Shown here in pieces: positions 35,636 through 47,591 of a stretch of 64,000 nucleotides of DNA. Source of the DNA: Clitopilus passeckerianus (taxonomy: Eukaryota; Basidiomycota; Agaricomycetes; Agaricales; Entolomataceae); contig CALYLX010000046.1 in assembly GCA_944990035.1 (NCBI GenBank), positions 1 to 64,000 on the forward strand. The letters are read 5' to 3'. The notes below the pieces were generated by a model. It made no database searches and had not been told where the DNA came from. It saw nothing but the letters and a program-made list of their open reading frames with translations. Both the position numbers and the translations under genes were made by a program. Position 1 is the stretch's first letter. Every line of letters begins with the position of its first letter.

Positions 35636-37578
35636 TTATTGGTAAGGAGGTTTACTAGACCAATCCTCTACCCAGTTGTATACATGGGAGGAATCTCCCA
35701 TTGTTACTTGAGCATTGACATCCGAAGTGGTGCCATCTTGCTGCTCAAATGTACCTATGAATGGCACATTGCTCTGAATAGAGACGATACCTTCCTCGTC
35801 AAATGGAGCTGGAATGGGATGAACAGCAGACGGGAGGGCTTGCCAGTGAGCATCAAAACTCGAGTACTCGTAAGGACTTAGGAGTGCGCCACCGTGAGCT
35901 GCATTAGAGTGATATAAAGGACTGGTGTCAAAGGTGGGGTAATATGAGTCGGGAGGCGATGACCCGGTATGAGAGCCGGGATGATAGGAACTGGAGCTAG
36001 AGGATTGTCTCCTGCTGGAAGAGGCGGAGGAGTAGTATACGCCAGAGGACGAGCCAGCACCGGTAGAACCCGAGTAGGAAGAACTTGTTCCACTCAAGTA
36101 AGTCGACGAATAGGAGCCATCAGTTTGTGACTGGAAGGCACTCCCTGAGTTAGGGACCATCTGCTGCGATGAAGCTGGGGCCGTGAGATGTGTTTGGTCG
36201 ACGTGGAAGAATATCTCAGGAGATAACGAAGGGGAGATTGACCAGCTGCCGAGATCGTTACTGTATGGCTGCAGACGATCTTCGATGCCATTGCCGTACA
36301 CCGTACCTGAACGGACGGGCATGTCCATAGTCGTTAGGGGTTGTACGGTTTCTTCGCCAGAGACATATGTACCAGAAGGGGGCCGACTTATGGTAGTCGA
36401 CCAGGAATGTTGACCGATGTCGGTAACCGGGGTGGGGTTCTGGATGTTATTAGTCTGCAGCGAAGAGGTGGGTGGATACTGTTCCAAGCCCTGCGCAGAA
36501 CTTGTATACGAATGATATTGAGGTACCGGGTTTAGGTACGGCGGTGAGTGCGCTGACGGGGGAGATTCATAGGGCAAGGTAGGTTCAGGAAAAGAGAACC
36601 CCATCATGGGTTGCCCGCCGGAGACAACAGATTGCGTAGTGTAGCTCGAGGCTGTATTAGATGTGGAGGAAAGGCTATAAGAGTCACTGCCGGAACCAAC
36701 ATTCGGTGCATCGAGAAAGCTAGACGATGGGGGCCCTGGTGCAATCTGACTTGAACTGTGCTCGGGAGCCATTCGTGTTAAGTGTTGTTGGTCCCCATAA
36801 GACCGCGAGAGCGAAGGTGATGGCGCAGGGACAGAATTTGAGCCACCCAAGGGCGAGGGAGCCAGCCACCAACCCTGATGAGAAGCCTCTGAAGAACGAA
36901 GCGTAGAGGAGTCTACGGAACGCAGATCATATTCCTGGCTCGAAGGATGACTTGATGGTTGTGGAGCAGAGGAAGGGACATCTTCGTTATCGTCAGCTCT
37001 TCCTCTATCTCTATTTTTTGAGAGTCGAAGGAAATTCGGAGGTACAGGGCTAGCCGAGGTTTTCTCGGCGTTCACTTTTTGCGTAGGCGGGGCGGCCCGT
37101 GGCCTTCGAACGGGCCTAGTCTGACGAGCAGAAGATTCGCGTCGGCATGCCGCTGACCTTTCCCTGGAAGAACGTTGTGGGCCAGAACTTGACTGGCGGG
37201 GCACTTTGGAGCCTTCGCATGATGGCTCTAATGGAGCACCTCTACCGCTCCTCCGACGCCTTTTAGCCTTGGATCCAGTCTGGTCAGACAGGTTATCAAC
37301 GTGAATAGCCCATTGAGGAAATAGATACTAGATACACGGATAAATTAGTTGATCTGTGATAAACGTAGCGCACTCACATTCTCCATCCCTTCCGTTTTCT
37401 TAAACTCAAGAGGAAGTGACTTATTTTCACCATTCCTCCGCTTCCTCCTTCCATTCGAACGGCGTGGCGTCTTTGAATCGTTGTTTCTGGTAGATCCACT
37501 GTCGCCTTTAGACCCAGATTGATCATCTCCGCGGTCCTGATTGTCATCGTTGTCTGACGGTGGAGGGTGTTTCACCAT
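35636..37578 (-). CDS. Ser/Pro/Tyr-rich low-complexity protein with basic N-terminus, possibly nuclear
   Basis: Two exons, 37378-37578 and 35636-37327, join at M-E-N/Y-L-F-P-Q-W. The start at 37578 (MVKHPPPSDNDDNQDRGDDQ) is in a CC-ATG-G context. The first 170 residues are strongly basic and polar, with KTPRRSNGRRKRRNGENKS and KAKRRRRSGRG, both good nuclear localisation candidates. The remaining 450 or so residues are Ser/Pro/Gly/Tyr-rich, with tracts such as SGTSSSYSGSTGAGSSSGVY, and end VYNWVEDWSSKPPYQ. This resembles a transcriptional activation region, but I see no zinc finger, bHLH, homeodomain or other DNA-binding fold. Two ACGCGT hexamers lie upstream at 37910-37915 and 37924-37929. 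Confidence 0.6.
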
Positions 37579-39106
37579 GGCTCGTCAAGCGTTCGATGAG
37601 TTGTCCACGATCAGGCCCTTGGGTTTTTGTAGGAGAGGAAGGTAAAGACTCGTGGTAGCAGCGAGGCATGGAGAACGCATAGCCTCCCGCGTTGACAACC
37701 TGCGGGTGTTCAGGATGGAGGACGGGATTCCAGTACCATTACGGCTGGATGTTTTTGGCGAGCTCCAGAGCACAGAACCGAGCTGAACCGGGCTAGTAAC
37801 TGAAGAAACTGGGGATAGATTGATAGGCACAGCAGAGCCGGAAGGGGAAGGGACGTGTAACCGCCAGACATTCTGTTAATTGTCCGTGGTTGAGGCCATC
37901 CACCGACTGACGCGTTGGACCGAACGCGTCTCTAAAAATTACTACTTTTGGAAATCATCCACACAACGGACACATCAGTGGATCCAAAAAAGGCAACTGA
38001 TGCCATCATTCGTGCTTCTGTGTGGTTTTGCTGTGGCGCACGCTGCTCTTTTCTCACCGAACAGCCACCATGAACATTTACTTGCAGAGTACCTGATTTC
38101 ATCAGTCATCGTGCCATTCGGTGCGATTATCCGACATTGCATCACCTTAGCCAGGCGAATCACGCATGTTCACGTCTCTTAGTCGCCGGCCATAGTAAAT
38201 ATCGATCTCAGTCTACTAGTACAAGTTCACATCGAGAGGAGCAAGTATTTAACTGTTCCATTGCCCAGTAGGATGATATTTAGGTAGGGGTTAATTTACC
38301 GGTAAAGATACCGTCTTGGGATCTCGAAAATTGCTCAGCACTGCCTCGATCTTTCAGGCCAGCGTCTGTCTGGCATCGAACAGCGTCTTTTCCGCGCAGT
38401 TCGTACTCGTGACAATCTAATCGGTAACCAATCTACGAGTCAAATCTCTTATGAAATGCTGTGAAGCTTTCTGTAGGGCTTGGATGACCTCAATTGGTGA
38501 GCGTCTAGTCGACTCATCTTATCAGAAGAGCTAATTTGACTCAGGCGGCTAACTTCATGATTCCTACCAATCTTTCTACCCAAATTTTCTGGATATCAGA
38601 TGGCATCTGCAAACCAGGTTGGACTCGCGCCATTTTCAGACTTAACTTTTGGGCTAGAGGTCACGGAGGCGCGGAGGTGTTGGGCTGCGCAACCACACTC
38701 TCTCACTCCTGCCTCGTGTTGATCTAGTGTTGATCCATGCCTGTAGCGAGTGTACTGTGTGGATGTTTCCTAATATGGACTCGATGATGACACCGCCGAT
38801 CCTCCTCCATGCCCTTGACCTTTCTCAAGGAACTCAACGAGCACTGCCAATCCATGATCATGTAGGCGCAAGGGCTCGTGGTATTGAAAGAATTACTACG
38901 CAATCGTACGATGCTGGTCTAAGGGTAAGAGGGGTCGGGAAAAGATGATAGATCCACGTTTTTTGAGCTGTGCAAAGGTCAAAAGGTAGGTCGATAGCGA
39001 TAATTTACATGTCATGCAGGCAGGGAACAGTATCATAATGTGAAAATCTAAATAATAGCGATGCAAAATAGCGTGTATGATATCATAACGGTTCTTGTCC
39101 GGCGTC
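37579..39106. other. Gene-poor interval (1.5 kb)
   Basis: This interval lies between the start of the low-complexity gene and the stop of the REEP gene, both on the - strand. A - strand ORF at 37585-37830 is open but has no recognisable product and may be leader. The two ACGCGT sites at 37910-37929 lie here, and a perfect 12-bp palindrome TTTACCGGTAAA is at 38295-38306. Other ORFs are 60-100 codons and look like chance. Confidence 0.45.
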
Positions 39107-40921
39107 CTACCGGTTCGTAGCCTGACTAAGTGGAGTGTTCCTTCTTTGAGCTGTAGGTCGCGTCTTCTCGCCTCCATTTGACACAGCGGCACCGTTTAAG
39201 CTGCGCACTGAAGCGTCGGAAAGGGGTCTGGCGGGTTTACGAGTCGTAGGTTTTGCCGGTTGAGTCCTAGCCGTGGTAGTTGTGGGTTTTGTAGTCCTAG
39301 GTTGAATGGGCCGCGTAGCTTGACCGGGTCGTATGGTAGCTTTCACCGTGACCTTCTGCGGAGCTGGTTGGTTATCTTCCTCGTCTTCATCCGATTCTGC
39401 GTTGACATCGGACTGCTTCAGCATAGGGCCGGTTCTGAGAGCCTTCGGAATAGGCGCCCTGGAACGAGATTGTACCGATCGGCCACTATTGACGCTGCTA
39501 CTCGAGGATTGTCGCCTTGTCATTCCAGGAGCAACCAGAGGCTCTGAGCCCGAGCCAGTCCTAGCGTGCAGAGAAGCAGCCGATGACTGAGGCTTCAGCC
39601 CACCCTTAGCTAGGATACTTCCAATAGATGACCTGTTGGATGATTGGCCAGAGGTAGACACGAGGTTCCGAGGTCGGGCCGGAGGAGGGGTTTTCAGTGT
39701 CGTGTTGAAAACGTCCTCGTCATCTTCGTCGTAATCACCTTCGCCAGACTCATCAGCCGACATCTCTTCTTCGGAGAAGAGACCTCGAGCGCCAGGCGAG
39801 CGCAAGAGGTCTTCGCTCATGCCACGCTCATAGCTAGGGCTCTCTGGTTCATCATCGGCCTGGGAATCATCGAATCCATGCTGTGTCGAATCTTCCAAAA
39901 TACCCATTAGAGAGGGTTGGGGCATAGAGGGGTTGTTGGCGGGTAACTTCGTCCGTTGAACAAAGACAGGGGTTGCTGGGTATGCAGAGGGGAACGAAGG
40001 GTATTGGCGCCATTCATTGGCCTCCTTTGCTTCTTCTGTAAGGAATGTGACTTCTGTGGGAGCAGAGTCGTCATGCAGGGTTTCTTCACTGTCAGAATGA
40101 GTTGACTGGGGAGGATGCCATATTTCGTAACTTCGGGACTGCGGATTTGAGCCTGAGCTCTTGGTCGACTCGGAACTGACGGTGCGGGGCATCTGTGACC
40201 GAAGACTGGATGAACTTGCTCGAGTATGGAGGGTACCATTGGGTGTGACCCTACGGGCCTGATTAAGTCCGCTGCTGTTCGTGCGAACCGGGCCATTAGA
40301 AGGTTCAGAAATCCCTCTTTCACTGGTATCAGCTTCTGATGATTGTTCTGAGCCGGAACCAGAACCACGTAGGAGGCCTCCGATAGCCGAAAAAGGCCCA
40401 AAAATTGTTGCGAAAGCCATGTCTCCGAGCATGCGGAAGAAGTCGAGCAACAAATCCAAAGTGGCCGTATAGGGGCGAAGGAATGGTCGAATAATATGCA
40501 AGAAAATGGGTTCGCAACCCTGCCAACACGGATGTTAGTTTTCAAGTTGGTGTGTCAGAATCGAGGGGGATCTGCTTACCCTGGCACGCGTCATAATGAG
40601 GAAGAGCAGGAATATCGATTTCACTTCGTCATAGAATGGAACGACCAAGCTGACAAATCCCTCTGCAAAGCGCTCATATAGAGCGAGGCAGCACTAGAAA
40701 GGAGTTCAGATGTTGAAGACGCGACGTGGGAAGGTGACAATTACCCAGACTACCCAGACAGTGATAGTACCCTTCATGTCCCTCTTCCTTTGCATTAAAG
40801 CGCGTTGACTTGGGAGGCCATTGTTTCTTGAGGAGGGTGGAGGCAATTTAAGAACTTTATACGTGTCCCATACGTTGAGAAAAAGTGTGAACAAGCGGAG
40901 ACCAAAGACAAAGAGAGGCAT
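39107..40921 (-). CDS. TB2/DP1/HVA22 (REEP/Yop1-like) ER membrane-shaping protein with long C-terminal tail
   Basis: Exons 40745-40921, 40580-40693 and 39107-40519 join in frame to give 567 residues. The TB2/DP1 domain fills the first 150 residues: MPLFVFGLRLFTLFLNVWDT, ITVWVVWCCLALYERFAEGF, VPFYDEVKSIFLLFLIMTRA, then GCEPIFLHIIRPFLRPYTAT. The hydrophobic hairpins and P-F-Y-x-E-x-K motif are diagnostic. REEP/Yop1 proteins wedge into the ER membrane and stabilise tubules. The remaining 400 residues are disordered: Ser-rich, an acidic stretch (MSADESGEGDYDEDDEDVFN) and a basic Thr/Arg/Lys/Pro-rich end that could bind microtubules, as in REEP1-4. That last point is inference. The start lies about 305 bp from the divergent Bud31 gene. 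Confidence 0.85.
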
Positions 40922-41226
40922 AGTGACGATCTAGGAGAAGTTGTATTCGTTGAGTGCTTGATGTATTTCTGTATGAGGTTTGTCGTGTCAGGCAGTTATT
41001 GGCGTTGTTCTTGAGGCAGAATGTACTGTTCGGGAGCGACCATGAAGGTGGCGGACGACGTGAACTGAAACTCGAACGGGGAGGACAATCTGGTCGTTAT
41101 AACACGTGACGGGGACGAGTTGTCATTACCTCGATTACGTAACGAAACAGGACTTGTCCCCCCTCTGAACCTCCGACGTTGAGAGGGCACTTCTTCCTCC
41201 TTGACCACCTGCTGCTTGCCCGTAAT

Positions 41227-41904
41227 ATGCCGAGAATAAGGACGACGAGGACAAAGGCGCCTCCCGAAGGCTTCGAAGATATCGAATCCGTACGTGACCT
41301 CGTGTGGGAATTGAACAACACTATTGAAACTGATATCTGACCTACTTTCTACTAGATTTTGGATGAATACTCGAAGAAGATGAGGGACGCTGAGAATGAG
41401 TCTCATGAAGGAAAAAGAAAGGCCGAATCGTTGTGGCCAATAATGCGAATCTCACACACGCGGTCTCGGTACATTTACGAACTCTATTATAAGCGCGAGG
41501 CAATCTCGCGAGAGCTGTATGACTGGCTGCTCAAGGAGGGGTATGCAGACGCAAAGTATGTATTTTTCAATGCTTTACAAGCCTTCCTGCGATTTAAAAT
41601 TATCTCTTAGTCTTATTGCCAAATGGAAGAAGGCTGGCTACGAGAAGCTTTGCTGCATCCGCTGTATTCAGACCAGAGTGAGTCCTTTATACTTCTACTT
41701 GAGCTTGGTTGCTGATCCACATCCAGGATATGAATTACCAAGGTTCAACGTGCATTTGTCGTGTCCCCAAGGCACAGGTACGAAGTGGCACCGTAGTTGA
41801 ATGCGTACACTGTGGTATGTCCAAATGTATATTACTATTTAGGTATTCCTGCCACTAACTGCCTTCTTCTTGCAGGGTGCAGAGGTTGTAGCTCCGATTC
41901 GTAG
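41227..41904 (+). CDS. BUD31: Pre-mRNA splicing factor Bud31 (G10 family)
   Basis: Five exons (41227-41289, 41356-41555, 41611-41677, 41727-41814, 41876-41904) give 148 residues, the normal family size. The protein starts [20 protein letters not shown]. It continues ALWPI-like [20 protein letters not shown] and [20 protein letters not shown], then [20 protein letters not shown], and ends with the zinc-binding C-terminus ([24 protein letters not shown]). All the G10 cysteines appear to be present. Bud31 is a core component of the activated spliceosome, contacting U6 snRNA and the Prp19-related complex in the nucleus. This is among the most conserved proteins in the window, so the exon model is reliable. 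Confidence 0.96.
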
Positions 41905-42435
41905 GCTTGTCTAGGTCCTTGGCGAGTCTGTATTGTATCAGTCGATCGGCATTCGGGACGCGCCAAGGGCGTGAGTACCGTCACAGGCCAAGGAGGCCCT
42001 GGCGTCATTATATACAAAATCGACATCTTCTGATTCTGTTCCAAGGGCTATGCGGGCTCGCTCCATTAATGTCCTGTATTTCAAGCATTTTGTACAACAA
42101 ATAGTTTTCTTGGCAAACATGAGAATAGTGGGTGCACTCTTCTAATCGTCGTTAATACCATAACTTCATGATTGAATCTGCATGCTTGTGGAGAAGCGGC
42201 TACACGACGCGGCTGGCCAACAGACTCCTGAGATACCGACGTAAGCCGCGCAGCCCAGACACGGCGCCGTCGCCGCCACATCATTTGTTTTGATCATGTT
42301 GCCAGGATCAGGAATAAACGATATTGGTGGTTATCTAAAAGGAGTACTCGGTGCCTGGGTCAGACATACATAAGGACCGAGCCCTTGGAATATGGTCAAG
42401 TGGGCTCAGTCTCTTCAGCCTTCCTACTATACATC
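41905..42435. other. Intergenic region, nothing recognised
   Basis: This 0.5 kb spacer lies between Bud31 and the antiporter, both on the + strand. It holds short chance ORFs only. No RNA gene or repeat was recognised. Confidence 0.4.
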
Positions 42436-45348
42436 ATGGGCGAATTTTCGCGCCAGGTGACTGATTTTGCGAGCCTTGTTGTCAGAGCAGCCTCAGAACA
42501 GGTATGTTCTCAATTTCTAATTTCTAGGAGACCTGGTGTTGAGCGAGTCGATAGGGAGGCGTAATCTCTGGTGATAACCCAGTTACATATGTAGCTTCGG
42601 ATCCCTTCCGACTATGGGTTATCCAGTTGGGTCAGTTAATTCTTCAGTTTCAAGTTGATTCCGCTGACAGCGCGCTTTAGTTGTTATTCTTGCGATGACA
42701 GAGTTTCTCGCTCTATTCTTTTCACGCATTCGTCAGCCACGAGTTATTGCTGAGGTCATTGGCGGTGTCCTCCTTGGACCGTCAGTTTTTGGACGCATCC
42801 CAAACTTCAAGGATTATATCTTTCCCGAGGCTTCACTTGCCGGTCTCACTCTTACAAGTACAATCGGCCTGATTCTCTTCCTCTTCCTCGTCGGCCTCGA
42901 AATCGACACCAAGGTATTCAAGCAGAAGCGCAACATCGCAGCTGCAACCTCCGTATCCATTGCTGGCCTTTTGGTACCCCTGGGCTTGGGTGCAGCCCTT
43001 GGAGTTGCCATCTACAAGGAATTCATCGCCGAGACAGTTAATTACGGTTATTTCCTGTTGTTCACCGCCGTGGCTATCGGCATTACAGCATTCCCCGTTC
43101 TGTGCCGTATCCTGACGGAACTCAAGCTTTTGGAGACCACTGTGGGCGTCGTCACCCTCGCCGCCGGTGTTGGCAATGATGTCGTTGGATGGATCCTACT
43201 CGCCCTTACCGTCGCCCTTGTTAACGCATCCAGTGGTCTCACGGCCCTATATGTTCTACTTGCCTCGGCAGGATATGTTGTTGTTTTGTTATATCCTGGC
43301 AGGTGGGCATATACCTGGCTAGTACGACGAACTGGTTGCCTTGAAAGAGGCACTCCAACTACGGGTATGATGACCCTCACACTCGTCATCGTATTCGCCA
43401 GTGCCTTCTTTACCGATATCATTGGTGTACATGCTATTTTCGGTGAGTTAGGCAAACCCGCCCTTCCACCTCTAATACTGAGTCGAACATAGGCGGTTTC
43501 TTGGCCGGTCTCATCGTACCTCACGACAACGGATATGCCATCTCCTTGGTTGAAAAACTCGAAGATCTGGTTGCTATCGTCTTCCTCCCCATCGTGAGTC
43601 CAGAATTGAATAGCGTAATCGCGCCATCATTAGCCCATCATCTAACGACAATCGCAGTACTTCACTCTCTCTGGTCTTAAAACTAACCTGGGATCGCTGA
43701 ACTCCGGGAAGGACTGGGGTTATACCTTCCTTATCTGCCTTGTCGCCTTTGTGTCCAAGTTCTTCTCTTGCTTCTCGGCGGCCAAATTATATGGTTTTAA
43801 CTGGCGCGAGGCCGGTGCTATCGGCTCTCTCATGAGTTGCAAAGGGTATGTATAGCAAACATGTTCTTGTGATCTTCTTTGTTCTGATTATATCCTTTTA
43901 GGTTGGTCGAACTTATCGTGCTTAACATCGGTCTGTCAGCCGGTATTCTCGACACACGAACATTCTCCATGTTCGTTGTGCACGCTATTATCCTGACGTT
44001 CATCACCACCCCCCTTACGCTCGCATTCTACCCTCCCCAACACCGTGGCAAACCCATTCAAGCACATGATGGATCTCTCGAAGGATTACCACATTTGGGA
44101 CGTACATCCGCAACCAGGGAAGAGATCAAGTCTCGCTTCGCCCTTATCTTCGACAGGATTGAACAACTCCCTGCTGCAATGACTATCTCACAATTGTTGC
44201 AAGCCAACAAGAAGGTTTCAACTATTTCATCATCTACATCCAATGACGAGAAAATCCCTGCATCATCACCCAGTCAATCACGTTTCCCCACCTCGATCAA
44301 TGCCCTTCGCTTGATTGAGCTGACAGGCCGTACCTCCGCTGTCCTCAAGTCACAATCTGCCGAACAATTGATCAGTAGCGACCCCGTGGTTTCTGTCTTC
44401 AGAACATTCGGATACCTGAACCGTCTCTTGGTATCAGCTGCCCTCTCTGTCATCCCTCAAGATGAATTCACGTCAGCCATCGACAACCATGTGCAAGAGA
44501 CCGATTCCGAGATGGTCATCTTGCCATGGGCACGAAACCCAGCCATAGAAGGCGAACAACCCGGTCCCTTCGATGGTTTCTTCCGCAAGACCTCCACTCA
44601 GGACCAGGCCACCGCCATCCACTCCGAATTTGTTCGGAGGGTGTTTGCTTCGTCCAAGGTCCATGTTGCACTGTTTGTTGACCGTGGCCTAGCCAGCCCT
44701 TACGCCAGTGAGGCTACACAACACCTGTTCCTGCCGTTCTTTGGTGGTCCGGATGATCGACTTGCCCTTTCCTTTGTGGTGCAGCTCTGCCACAATTCAT
44801 CCGTTCAGGCAACCGTTGTCCGAGTGCAAACCTTGGAAGACCTCACACCCACGACATCGGCTCAGAAGAAGGATGCCGATGTTGCACCTGGTACTCCAAT
44901 CGCTGTGGCTCTTCCCCATACCATTGCCGCAGCCGACACCGTCTACGGGCAGCACAATACCGCTATGCGTCTGCAGTCCGAAACTGCAGACAACATTGCA
45001 TGGACTCGATACACTGCAAACACGGAGTCGTTGGATGTCGATACAGCAGCAGCAGTTTCAAGGATCACTTTTGACAGCATATCCTCCACCAAGCCCCTTC
45101 ACACCATCGTCAACCTGGTCGCACAAAAGATCTCGCAATCAACGCCAGTCATTGCTGTCATCGGCAGGTCAAGGAGGATGGCAGTCGATTCCCATGCCGC
45201 CGAGTTGAAGCTTATCATTGACGAGAGCAGCACACCGATCGGAACCTCTGTCACGAAGACCTTAGGACAGGTCGGAGCTGCTCTTGTGGCATCAAACAGC
45301 ACTGCAAGCCTTTTAGTGCTCCAAGCCTCATCTGCTAGCAGTATTTAA
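42436..45348 (+). CDS. Kha1-type K+/H+ antiporter (CPA2 family)
   Basis: Six exons (42436-42501, 42555-42630, 42681-43442, 43493-43593, 43658-43845, 43902-45348) give 879 residues, close to yeast Kha1. The start at 42436 reads MGEFSRQVTDFASLV. The Na+/H+ exchanger domain spans about 400 residues. It includes RQPRVIAEVIGGVLLGPSVF, TIGLILFLFLVGLEIDTKVF, the conserved GVGNDVVGWILLALTVALVN (the ND ion-binding motif), HAIFGGFLAGLIVP, YFTLSGLKTNLG and SCKGLVELIVLNIG. A long soluble C-terminus follows, with USP-like alternating segments (DRLALSFVVQLCHNSSVQAT). Kha1 homologues exchange K+ for H+ in Golgi or endosomal membranes and set luminal pH. No odd features were seen. Confidence 0.93.
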
Positions 45349-45628
45349 TTCGTTCTACTTTCTTCCGTTTTTGAGTTCTATTCATGCAATATACTACGCG
45401 GATCACCTGTATTAGTACGATATACACAATTTCAGAATTTCGTTGCACACGGGGAGCGACGAAATCTAGAACCTCGTCAAATTTTAGCACAGAATCCCTT
45501 CGCCAACAACGTTCAACGTTGTTTTATGGTTGGCAAATCAAGTCAAATGTTTAATCGTCCAACTCCGATTGCCGACTTCCCTCATTTGCCCCCTGCCACA
45601 AAGGCGATCTCGTCTGCTTTCGATAGAC

Positions 45629-47283
45629 ATGATTGTAAAGTCTTGCGAAGAGCTGCTAGCTCTAGTGGAGAAGAATCTCAATGAGTGCCCGTTTCCGGCC
45701 CCGCAGCCTTTGGAGGACAACGCATGGAAGTCCACGTTCATAATCCATCCCCAAGCTCGAAACGACCTTGAGGGCATACGCGAACAATTCACCAAACCAC
45801 TCCTATCTCTGGATAAAGAGATTTCGGATCTCGAAAAGCAGCAATACGAGATTACTTTGTGCCTCGAATCACTCAAAGGGAAAAGATCACAACAAGTGGA
45901 TCGCAAAATTGGATTCTGCAGCTGCACCTCACAAGACACTCCCAACGGAACTTCTCTCGCGCGTTTTTGAATTAGCGAATGAAGGGTCGACCTATTATAT
46001 CTCCCGCACCCGGCCGGCGCACGACCTTCGCTACACAGGCAAGACAAGAGACAATATCCCCGAGCAGGTCTGCTCTTTTTAGAGGCAAGTCGCTCTGAAG
46101 ACTCCGACCTTGTACCACCACGTGTGGGTCAACTATAGTTATTCCGTTGCACCGGTACAAGCGGACGAGGTCACCAAACTTGCCCAGGAGGTTATTGTTC
46201 GAGGAACACGGCACCTAACTGTCCATCTTGGGCGCTTACCGCTTTCAAAATGCCAGAGGTATCTTGCAGACCTAGTCTTGCCTCGCGGCCAGGTTTTAGA
46301 AAAACTATCAGCTTTTCATGCCAGTGCAGACCAGGAAATCATGGACTCGTATACTTCGCTTCTACCTTCACTTCCAAACCTCAAGGCATTCGAGGAATAT
46401 TTCCGCAATGAGGGGTGGGCCGGGATGAATTTTCCTATAATCTGCCTAGTTCAGTATCTGGTTCGGCCCCACTACGCGAGAGAATTCAACTAATATTTAT
46501 TTAGGAGATATTCCTAAAAATTTCTGGGACAAGCTTACTGAGTTTGATGGTGCAGGTCCATCCACCGATAGCTACATGACCGTTCAAACTGCCCACTACA
46601 TGCTATCGCGATGCCCACAATTGGGGAAATGCAGCATTGGCACCCCCAACGATGAAGTCGGCGTCAATTCATCAACTCTCGAACATAACCAGATCAGGCT
46701 ATCAAAATTGACTGTTTTCCAAATCTGCGTCCGCGAACTCGCAACACGGAACGTTGTGTCCCTATTTCTCCGCCTTTTCGTCCTTCCACTGCTGAAAAGA
46801 CTTCGCATAAGCCCCGTGGGCTCGAACATTGTGCCCAGGGACGTATCAACTCTTTTCGAAAGGTCCAATTGCAAACCACTCTATTTCCGGTTGGAAGACC
46901 AAATACTCAGCGAGAGCGAATTAATGGCGCTTCTTCCAAGCCTCCACACCGTGCAGGAGCTATCGATGCGGAGGACTTACCGCTCCCCTACAATTTTCCA
47001 ACGAATTGCCAATGGCGACTACCTACCGAACCTTCAAGGCCTTGAGGTGCAGGCTTTAATCACTCAATCCACCATCGACGACATTGCGACACTTGCAGAA
47101 TCAAGATGGGATAACCAATTTGGCGCCGATATCATCTATCTACAGTGTTGGTATAATGGTTTATGGACGGAGAGATCGAACATCTTGTCACAGGAACTAC
47201 GGGACAAATTCAAATCGCAAAACCGAGTTATCAGAATCTCACCAGAACCCTACGAGGATGATTATCAGCCCGTAATCGCCTAG
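45629..47283 (+). pseudogene. Decayed F-box protein gene
   Basis: The first part (45629, MIVKSCEELLALVEKNLNEC) has the coiled coil typical of Agaricomycete F-box proteins (LDKEISDLEKQQYEITLCLE). The F-box itself (HKTLPTELLSRVFELANEG) is in a different frame. The shift falls at a run of four A at 45905-45908, where one base fewer would restore the frame. After the F-box the frame hits TAG at 46080-46082, exactly where the family has the conserved W of W-R-Q-V-A-L. It then continues RQVALKTPTLYHHVW. A further break lies between about 46440 and 46510. The last part (46576-47283) reads as a leucine-rich C-terminus. Introns could explain one break, but not the in-frame stop together with the homopolymer shift. 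Sequencing error is the alternative for the A-run. Confidence 0.65.
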
Positions 47284-47591
47284 CTAGACTGGGTGTAAAT
47301 CTCGTATCCTACCCAAAATACCAATCCAGATGTAATAATTTTGTTGAAGTTGAGAAATTGGATTGACACCCTGTGTGGTGAATAAAGTTGCTCACTGGTC
47401 GGATTCAAACGGATAAAACAAGATATTGCAGGAGGGGTATCCACAAGTGTTCGTCACCGTCATAAACAGGTAGGTAGCTGTGTAAGTAAGTGTCGCAAAA
47501 CGTCGAAGGTAATAAAGATACAAAATGTGCTACATTCCAAATTCATTTCTCAATTGAACAAACCAAGTAAACCGTCGTAAGAGGTTCGTAA

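Noticed and set aside
37585..37830. An 81-codon - strand ORF just upstream of the low-complexity gene
   Set aside because: It ends just before the chosen start, and I found no splice pair joining it to the downstream frame. It has no recognisable product and may be leader sequence.
38295..38306. Perfect 12-bp palindrome TTTACCGGTAAA
   Set aside because: A 12-bp palindrome is not surprising in 64 kb, and no gene context supports an operator or other function.
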